Positions 59,301-64,000 of a DNA stretch of 64,000 nt are shown one piece after another. The stretch's first letter is position 1. Each line of letters begins with the position of its first letter. Source of the DNA: Azospira inquinata (GTDB taxonomy: Bacteria; Pseudomonadota; Gammaproteobacteria; Burkholderiales; Rhodocyclaceae); the NCBI RefSeq assembly GCF_018905915.1, contig NZ_CP064782.1:1116001-1180000 (forward strand), in the 5' to 3' direction. The translations under genes were made by a program, and so were the position numbers. The notes below the pieces were generated by a model that was not told the origin of the DNA, did not search any database, and saw only the letters and a program-made list of their open reading frames with translations.

Positions 59301-60608
59301 GACGATGGCTTCGTTCTTGTTGGGAGCGGAGGTGATCATCACCTTGCTCTCCACCACATCGGCACGACCCACCCGGCGGTTGAACTTCATCCGGCCAACG
59401 GCGGAGAGGTCATAGCGCTCGTCGGAGTAGAACAGGCCTTGGAAGAGGATTTCCACCGCTTCTTCCGTGGGGGGTTCGCCGGGGCGCATCATGCGATAGA
59501 TGGCCACCCGAGCCGCCTGACGGGAGGCGGTGTCGTCCAGACGCAGGGTGTTGGAAATGAAGGAACCCCGATCCAGATCATTGGTATACAACGTCTGGAT
59601 GTCTTCCACACCGGCTTCCCGCAGCTTGGCCAGCAGGGATTCGGTAATTTCATCGTTGGCGTTCGCCAGCACTTCACCGCTGTCTTGGTCAATGATGTTC
59701 TTGGCCAGCACCCGACCGAGCAGGAAGTCGTCGGGCACGGCGATTTGGCGTACCTGGGCCGCATCCAGTTCCCGAATGTGCTTGGCAGTAATGCGCTTGT
59801 CCTTGGGGACAATGACCTTGCCGGCTTTGTCGGTAAAGTCGAAGCGGGCGATTTCGCCCCGCAGCCGTTCCGGCACCAGGGTGAAATCCACCCCGTTCTT
59901 GAGAATCTTGAAGGTGTCGAATTCGAAGAACTCAGACAGGATTTGCTCGTGGTTCAGACCAATGGCCTTGAGCAGAGTCGTGACCGGCATCTTGCGGCGA
60001 CGGTCAACCCGGAAGAACAGGGTGTCCTTGGGATCGAATTCGAAGTCCAGCCAGGACCCCCGGTAGGGGATCACCCGGGCGGAGAAGAGCAGCTTGCCGG
60101 AGGAGTGGGTCTTACCCCGGTCATGCTCGAAGAAGACGCCGGGAGACCGGTGCAACTGGGAGACGATAACCCGTTCCGTACCGTTGATGACGAAGGAACC
60201 GGTGGTAGTCATGAGCGGAATTTCGCCCATGTACACTTCCTGCTCCTTCACTTCCTTGATGGTATCCGGGGATTCCCGGTCCATGATCACCAGCCGCACC
60301 TTGGCCCGCAGGGCGGAAGCCAGGGTCAGGCCCCGCTGTTGGCATTCCTTCACATCAAAGGTGGGTTCGGCCAGCTGGTAGCTGACGAATTCCAGCCGGG
60401 CGTTTCCGGAATGGGAAACGATGGGGAAGATGGAAGAAAAAGCAGCTTGCAGCCCATGGTTCTTGCGCTGGGCAGTGGGAATATCGGCCTGAAGGAAGCT
60501 GGTATAGGATTCGAGCTGGGTCGCCAGCAGGAAAGGCACGTCGAGGACGCTCGCACGCTTGGCGAAACTCTTGCGGATGCGTTTTTTCTCGGTGTAGGAG
60601 TAGGTCAT
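56325..60608 (-). CDS. rpoB: RNA polymerase beta subunit
   Basis: 1427 residues from the ATG at 60608 ([15 protein letters not shown]). Key blocks are the rifampicin region [33 protein letters not shown], with wild-type residues at the common resistance positions, then [23 protein letters not shown], and near the end [23 protein letters not shown]. It binds the DNA-RNA hybrid and completes the catalytic cleft. It is slightly longer than the 1342 of E. coli, mainly by insertions. A longer frame to 60632 is rejected. Confidence 0.98.
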   Translation of the reverse strand: MTYSYTEKKRIRKSFAKRASVLDVPFLLATQLESYTSFLQADIPTAQRKNHGLQAAFSSIFPIVSHSGNARLEFVSYQLAEPTFDVKECQQRGLTLASALRAKVRLVIMDRESPDTIKEVKEQEVYMGEIPLMTTTGSFVINGTERVIVSQLHRSPGVFFEHDRGKTHSSGKLLFSARVIPYRGSWLDFEFDPKDTLFFRVDRRRKMPVTTLLKAIGLNHEQILSEFFEFDTFKILKNGVDFTLVPERLRGEIARFDFTDKAGKVIVPKDKRITAKHIRELDAAQVRQIAVPDDFLLGRVLAKNIIDQDSGEVLANANDEITESLLAKLREAGVEDIQTLYTNDLDRGSFISNTLRLDDTASRQAARVAIYRMMRPGEPPTEEAVEILFQGLFYSDERYDLSAVGRMKFNRRVGRADVVESKVMITSAPNKNEAIVKVLVDEVGLTAAAAQGLLSELQYGHRAACENMTREAADALAAKLKAAGAHVDVKDQMTLSPRDIVEAIKILVELRNGRGEIDDIDHLGNRRVRCVGELAENQFRAGLVRVERAVKERLSQAESDNLMPHDLINAKPISAAIKEFFGSSQLSQFMDQTNPLSEITHKRRVSALGPGGLTRERAGFEVRDVHPTHYGRVCPIETPEGPNIGLINSLALYARTNEYGFLETPYRKVVDCEVTDQIEYLSAIEEGNYVIAQANAGLDDAGKLTDELVICREKGETILAEPSRVQYMDVAPGQIVSVAASLIPFLEHDDANRALMGANMQRQAVPCLRPEKPLVGTGIERTVAVDSGTAVQALRGGLVDYVDASRVVVRVNDDETVPGEVGVDIYNLTKYTRSNQNTNINQRPQVRVGDIIAKGDVVADGASTDKGELALGQNMLIAFMPWNGYNYEDSILLSEKVVADDRYTSIHVEELTVVARDTKLGPEEITRDIASLGEVQLSRLDESGIVYIGAEVEAGDVLVGKVTPKGETQLTPEEKLLRAIFGEKASDVKDTSLRVPSGIAGTVIDVQVFTREGIERDKRAQSIIDEQLRSYKLDLADQMRIVERDTFARVGRLIVGKVANGGPKRLAKGTVITEDYLESIDPHTRFDIRMADEEVAQQLEQLKASLEQTRKDFDIAFEEKRKKLTQGDELPPGVQKMVKVYVAVKRRLQPGDKMAGRHGNKGVVSRIVPVEDMPYMADGTPVDIVLNPLGVPSRMNVGQILEVHLGWAAKGLGKQIAEKLQKQANVAEIRSFLDKIYNTRGKKENLDELNDQEIMNMAENLKEGVPFATPVFDGAEEEEIKAMLEMAGLPDSGQVQLYDGRTGDPFDRTVTVGYMHYLKLHHLVDDKMHARSTGPYSLVTQQPLGGKAQFGGQRFGEMEVWALEAYGASYVLQEMLTVKSDDVNGRTKVYENIVKGEHKIDAGMPESFNVLVKEIRSLGIDIDLDRF

Positions 60609-60764
60609 GGTCGCTCCGAGCTCAAAAGACAAATTTCCTCAAAGAGGGAAACCGGCGGGACATCCCGTCGGGTGCAACGTGTAAATCAAAGCAGGGGTGG
60701 CTTGCTTGGATTTAAACGCTGGGGCAGAAACAGAAAAACGGCACCTAGGCCGACCTGAAAGCAC

Positions 60765-60796
60765 AAAAGGGCTGGCAGCAAATCTGCGGCCAGCCC
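60765..60796 (-). terminator. rplL-rpoB attenuator-like hairpin
   Basis: GGGCTGGC (60769-60776) / GCCAGCCC (60789-60796) with a 12-base loop is followed on the minus strand by TTTTGTGCTTT. It lies in the 206-base gap between rplL and rpoB, where E. coli has a partial terminator that lowers rpoBC relative to the ribosomal genes. Confidence 0.75.
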
Positions 60797-60814
60797 GATC
60801 CACGCAAGGGGAAA

Positions 60815-61192
60815 TTACTTGATTTCGACCTTAGCGCCAGCGTCTTCCAGTTGCTTCTTCAGGGCGTCAGCATCAGCCTTGGACACGCCTTCCTTGATGG
60901 CCTTAGGAGCGCCATCCACCATGTCCTTGGCTTCCTTCAGGCCCAGGCCGGTAGCGGCACGAACCACCTTGATGACTTCAACCTTCTTGTCGCCGACAGC
61001 AGCCAGAACAACCGTGAATTCGGTTTGTTCTTCAGCAGCGGCAGCAGCACCACCGGCAGCGCCAGGAGCGGCAACAGCCATGGCAGCGGCGGAAACGCCA
61101 AATTTTTCTTCGAAGGCCTTGACCAGATCGTTCAGTTCCAGAACGGTCATCGCGCCAACGGCTTCCAGGATTTCTTCTTTGCTAATAGCCAT
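60815..61192 (-). CDS. rplL: 50S ribosomal protein L7/L12
   Basis: 125 residues. The N-terminal dimerisation helix region ([30 protein letters not shown]), an Ala/Gly-rich hinge ([15 protein letters not shown]) and the C-terminal factor-binding domain ([26 protein letters not shown]) are all present. Several copies form the stalk with L10 that recruits GTPase factors. TAGGAG lies 11 bases before the ATG. It follows rplJ by 38 bases. Confidence 0.98.
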   Translation of the reverse strand: MAISKEEILEAVGAMTVLELNDLVKAFEEKFGVSAAAMAVAAPGAAGGAAAAAEEQTEFTVVLAAVGDKKVEVIKVVRAATGLGLKEAKDMVDGAPKAIKEGVSKADADALKKQLEDAGAKVEIK

Positions 61193-61230
61193 ATTGATAA
61201 ACTCCTAAATCGTATATCTTGGGAGAGCGA

Positions 61231-61734
61231 TTAAGCGGCAGCGCCTTCTTCTTCCCGCTTCTTGGCCAGAGCGGCCAAAGTGCAGGCGAGACCGGACACC
61301 GGAGCGAGCATGACGCCCAGCAACTTGGAAAGCAGCTCTTCGCGGCTCGGGATGGACGCCAGGGCTTGCACCCCCGCCTTATCCATCACGTTACCGGCGT
61401 AGGAACCCGCCTTCACTACCAGCTTGTCGTTCTTTTTCGAAAAGTCGTACAGCACCTTGGCGGCGGCAACCGGATCTTCGGAGATACCGTAGATCAGCGG
61501 CCCAGTCATTTGCTCGGCCAACCCGGCGAAGGCAGTGTCAGCCACCGCACGACGCACCAGGGTATTTTTCAGCACGCGCAAATAGACCCCAGATTCCCGG
61601 GCGTTTTTCCGCAGCGTCGTCAGGTCACCGACCTCGATACCACGGTATTCAGCCACGACAATCGTTTGGGCTTTGGCTACTTGTGCCGACACCTCGGCCA
61701 CTACGGCCTTCTTGTCGCTAAGATTGAGACCCAC
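61231..61734 (-). CDS. rplJ: 50S ribosomal protein L10
   Basis: 167 residues starting with GTG at 61734 after AGGAGGAAAGGCCT, a strong ribosome site. The N-terminal domain ([32 protein letters not shown]) binds 23S rRNA and L11, and the C-terminal helices bind L7/L12 dimers. L10 with L7/L12 represses its own translation in E. coli by binding the leader; a long structured leader precedes this gene too. Confidence 0.97.
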   Translation of the reverse strand: MGLNLSDKKAVVAEVSAQVAKAQTIVVAEYRGIEVGDLTTLRKNARESGVYLRVLKNTLVRRAVADTAFAGLAEQMTGPLIYGISEDPVAAAKVLYDFSKKNDKLVVKAGSYAGNVMDKAGVQALASIPSREELLSKLLGVMLAPVSGLACTLAALAKKREEEGAAA

Positions 61735-61974
61735 AGGCCTTTCCTCCTTTCAAGTCAACTCATGCCACCCTACTGCTGGTGACACACCCACGGCGACCTA
61801 AAGCAGGAACACGATCGGCAATTGCCAATGGAGAATCCTGTTCGGGTAACACCGTCTGCGCAGGCACCTTGCGGCGCTTAGGTCAGACCAGGTCCAACAC
61901 CTGCGGTCTTTGACGATCCTGGGACACGGAAACCGTGCCCCAGGCCCAAAGTTCTTACTATGCTACAGCGTGAA
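61735..61974 (-). promoter_or_regulatory. rplJ leader (L10-leader-like region)
   Basis: The 240-base gap between rplA and rplJ begins on the minus strand with a 12-pair hairpin CCTGGGGCACGG/CCGTGTCCCAGG (61918-61944, one G-T pair), followed by GACCGCAGGTG and a second complex region with AAGCGCCGCAAGGTGCC ahead of the ribosome site. The length, location and purine-rich internal-loop pattern resemble the Rfam L10 leader. The fit was judged by eye only. Confidence 0.6.
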
Positions 61975-62670
61975 TTAGGCGGAAACGGTGGCCTGATCAA
62001 CGCGCACGCCGGGGCCCATGGTGCTGGCCACAGCAATTTTCTTCAGGTACTGACCCTTGGCGGCAGCCGGCTTGGCCTTCACCAGGGCTTCGATCAGGGC
62101 CTTCAGGTTCTTTTCCAGATTTTCCACGGAGAAAGAAGCACGACCGATGGTGGCATGGACGATACCGGCCTTGTCGGTCCGGTACTGCACTTGACCAGCC
62201 TTGGCGTTATTCACGGCGGTGGTCACGTCCATGGTCACGGTGCCGACCTTGGGGTTAGGCATCAAGCCCCGGGGCCCCAGGATTTGACCCAGTTGGCCCA
62301 CAACCCGCATGGCGTCCGGCGTGGCGATAACCACGTCAAAGTTCAGATTGCCGGCCTTGACTTCAGCGGCCAGGTCATCGAAACCCACCACGTCCGCACC
62401 AGCGGCCTTGGCGGCTTCGGCTTTTTCGCCTTGGGCGAAAACGGCCACGCGAACGGTCTTACCGGTACCGGCGGGCATCACCACGGAGCCCCGCACCAGC
62501 TGGTCGGACTTACGGGCATCAATGCCGAGGACGACAGCCACGTCGATGGATTCATCAAACTTGGCGGTGGCGCATTCCTTGGCCAGGGCCAGGGCGTCGG
62601 GGGCGGAATACAGCTTGGCGGCTTCCACCTTGCCTTGCAGCGCTTGTTGACGCTTGGTCAGCTTAGCCAT
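61975..62670 (-). CDS. rplA: 50S ribosomal protein L1
   Basis: 231 residues from the ATG at 62670 ([15 protein letters not shown]); three extra codons upstream are rejected. [37 protein letters not shown] is the family signature. L1 forms the mobile stalk that moves deacylated tRNA, and it represses the L11 operon by binding mRNA in E. coli. It starts one base after the rplK stop. Confidence 0.97.
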   Translation of the reverse strand: MAKLTKRQQALQGKVEAAKLYSAPDALALAKECATAKFDESIDVAVVLGIDARKSDQLVRGSVVMPAGTGKTVRVAVFAQGEKAEAAKAAGADVVGFDDLAAEVKAGNLNFDVVIATPDAMRVVGQLGQILGPRGLMPNPKVGTVTMDVTTAVNNAKAGQVQYRTDKAGIVHATIGRASFSVENLEKNLKALIEALVKAKPAAAKGQYLKKIAVASTMGPGVRVDQATVSA

Positions 62671-62671
62671 T

Positions 62672-63103
62672 TCACACACCCTCCACGTTGATGCCCATGG
62701 AACGGGCGGAGCCAGCGATGGTACGCACGGCGGCGTCCATGTCGGCAGCGGTCAGATCGGGCATCTTGGCCTTGGCGATTTCTTCGGCCTGAGCACGGGT
62801 GATGGTGCCCACCTTATCCACGTTGGGACGGGCAGAACCCTTGTCGATCTTGGCAGCTTTTTTGATCAGGATGGTGGCCGGGGGCGTCTTCATCACGAAG
62901 GTGAAAGACTTGTCGGCAAAGGCGGTGATCACCACAGGAATGGGCAGACCGGGTTCCATGCCTTGAGTCTTGGCATTGAAGGCCTTGCAGAATTCCATGA
63001 TGTTCAGGCCGCGCTGGCCGAGGGCCGGGCCAATGGGGGGGGAAGGATTGGCCTTACCAGCCGGCACTTGCAGCTTGATATAGCCGATGATTTTCTTTGC
63101 CAT
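62672..63103 (-). CDS. rplK: 50S ribosomal protein L11
   Basis: 143 residues. The N-terminal Pro-rich domain ([35 protein letters not shown]) and the C-terminal rRNA-binding domain ([18 protein letters not shown]) are intact. L11 is part of the GTPase-associated centre and is needed for RelA activation. GGAGCCATTC precedes the ATG. The 113-base gap before it, after nusG, can form GTCCGGT/ACCGGAC. Confidence 0.98.
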   Translation of the reverse strand: MAKKIIGYIKLQVPAGKANPSPPIGPALGQRGLNIMEFCKAFNAKTQGMEPGLPIPVVITAFADKSFTFVMKTPPATILIKKAAKIDKGSARPNVDKVGTITRAQAEEIAKAKMPDLTAADMDAAVRTIAGSARSMGINVEGV

Positions 63104-63216
63104 GAATGGCTCCAGATGTGATTGAGTGGTAGCGCAATTTCGACCGAGGCCTACTTTTGCTCCTCTGTCCGGTTAGTTTCGCCAGGCACCGGACTGCCCT
63201 ATGAACCGGCAACGAC
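63104..63216 (-). promoter_or_regulatory. nusG-rplK spacer
   Basis: The 113 bases on the minus strand can form GTCCGGT/ACCGGAC (14-base loop) before the rplK leader. In E. coli the L11 operon promoter and the L1-binding site lie here. I do not see a good -35/-10 pair or a clear L1-type site, so this is only a positional call. Confidence 0.35.
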
Positions 63217-63750
63217 TCAGGACTTTTCTACCTGGCCGAATTCCAATTCCACCGGCGTGGCCCGACCAAAGATGGTCACGGACACCCGCAGCTTGTTCTT
63301 TTCGTAATTGACGTCTTCCACGGAACCATGGAAGTCGGTAAACGGGCCTTCTTTGACCCGCACGGTTTCGCCGATCTCGAACAGCACCTTGGGACGGGGC
63401 TTTTCCACCCCTTCCTGCATCTGCTGCATGATCTTGTCCACTTCCTTTTCGGAAATGGGGGTGGGCTTGGTGGCCGTGCCGCCGACAAAACCAGTCACCT
63501 TGGAGGTGTTCTTCACCAAGTGCCAGCTGTCGTCGTTCATTTCCATTTCCACCAGCACATAGCCGGGGAAGAACTTTCGTTCGGAGATGCTTTTCTGACC
63601 GCCCTTCATTTCCACCACTTCTTCGACCGGCACCATGATGCGCCCGAACATGTCTTCCATGCCCGAACGAGCAATACGATCGGTCAAAGCCCGCTGCACA
63701 CTCTTTTCAAAGCCAGAGTAGGCATGGACGACGTACCAGCGTTTGCTCAT
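63217..63750 (-). CDS. nusG: Transcription termination/antitermination protein NusG
   Basis: 177 residues from the ATG at 63750 ([22 protein letters not shown]); a longer frame to 63789 is rejected. The NGN domain binds the polymerase clamp and the C-terminal KOW domain ([40 protein letters not shown]) contacts Rho or S10. The ATG overlaps the secE stop (ATGA), so the two are translationally coupled. Confidence 0.97.
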   Translation of the reverse strand: MSKRWYVVHAYSGFEKSVQRALTDRIARSGMEDMFGRIMVPVEEVVEMKGGQKSISERKFFPGYVLVEMEMNDDSWHLVKNTSKVTGFVGGTATKPTPISEKEVDKIMQQMQEGVEKPRPKVLFEIGETVRVKEGPFTDFHGSVEDVNYEKNKLRVSVTIFGRATPVELEFGQVEKS

Positions 63751-64000
63751 GATTTTTTCCATCCCAAAACGAGGTCGTACAACACCCACTCAAGACTCTT
63801 GTCCGTCAGCCACAGGAACAAGGCCATGACCACCACGAAGGCGAAAACGATACCGGTGGTTTGCAAGGTTTCTTTACGAGAGGGCCAGACGACCTTTTTG
63901 GTCTCCGTAATGGCGTCCCGGGTAAACACCACAAAGCGCTGGCCGGGCTCAGTTTGCCAGCCCACCGCCAACGCAGCACCCACGCCCGCCAACACGCACA
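63747..64000 (-). CDS. secE: Protein translocase subunit SecE, C-terminal part
   Basis: The reading frame enters from the right edge; only about 85 C-terminal codons are visible. They show a hydrophobic segment at the edge, then the conserved amphipathic helix [39 protein letters not shown], in which WPSRKET is the SecE signature, and a final membrane helix. SecE clamps SecY in the translocon. The 3' end overlaps nusG by 4 bases. Confidence 0.95.
   Translation of the reverse strand, partial: CVLAGVGAALAVGWQTEPGQRFVVFTRDAITETKKVVWPSRKETLQTTGIVFAFVVVMALFLWLTDKSLEWVLYDLVLGWKKS

Noticed and set aside
57888..60758. Plus-strand open frame of 956 codons opposite rpoB
   Set aside because: Same antisense effect of codon bias in rpoB; the product has no recognisable fold and no ribosome site.

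Overview
The window is about 64 kb of GC-rich chromosome from a betaproteobacterium. A Rhodocyclaceae member (Azospira/Dechlorosoma-like) is my best guess. This rests on high-GC codon use, the miaB-phoH neighbourhood, the merged nusG-to-rplQ ribosomal super-cluster and a PsrA-type fatty-acid operon. No database search was possible, so the taxon is inference.

Bases 1-2.3 kb hold the tail of a housekeeping block: a PhoH-family N-terminus, miaB, a small secreted protein and a tRNA-Met with its own promoter and terminator. Bases 2.4-8.4 kb carry a compact type I restriction-modification operon, hsdM-hsdS-hsdR, joined by ATGA overlaps. Bases 8.6-11.6 kb hold an orphan type IV pilin-like gene and a split Aer-type receptor: a soluble PAS protein whose stop codon overlaps the start of a membrane chemoreceptor. 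Bases 11.6-18.2 kb are a mixed set: a 3-hydroxyacyl-CoA dehydrogenase-family enzyme, a TARG1/DarG-like macrodomain protein, recG, ridA, a TPR protein, a SPOR protein and a DUF2802 protein.

Bases 18.2-30.9 kb form one long minus-strand beta-oxidation operon: PsrA-like TetR regulator, FadE acyl-CoA dehydrogenase, thiolase, hydratase-dehydrogenase, thioesterase, FadL, a second dehydrogenase-hydratase with reversed domain order, a second thiolase and a hotdog-fold protein. A promoter and a PsrA-type palindrome lie just upstream of the regulator. Nearly every gap longer than about 55 bp in this operon contains a GC-rich hairpin. A lipoprotein and an Atm1-type ABC exporter follow on the plus strand (31.0-33.4 kb).

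Bases 33.5-64 kb are the translation/transcription super-cluster, all on the minus strand. Read in the direction of transcription it runs secE-nusG-rplKAJL-rpoBC-rpsLG-fusA-tuf-rpsJ-rplCDWB-rpsS-rplV-rpsC-rplP-rpmC-rpsQ-rplN-rplX-rplE-rpsN-rpsH-rplF-rplR-rpsE-rpmD-rplO-secY-infA-rpmJ-rpsM-rpsK-rpsD-rpoA-rplQ, then a strong terminator. At the classical E. coli operon boundaries I find good sigma70-like promoters (before rpsL, rplN and rpsM), one more just after rpsJ, terminator-like hairpins (after tuf, before rplN, between rplL and rpoB) and an L10-leader-like region. The cluster therefore looks physically merged but transcriptionally segmented. I see no CRISPR array, insertion sequence, phage or replication origin. 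The non-routine parts are the regulatory layout of the fad operon, the displaced S10-region promoter/leader, the split Aer pair and the orphan macrodomain.
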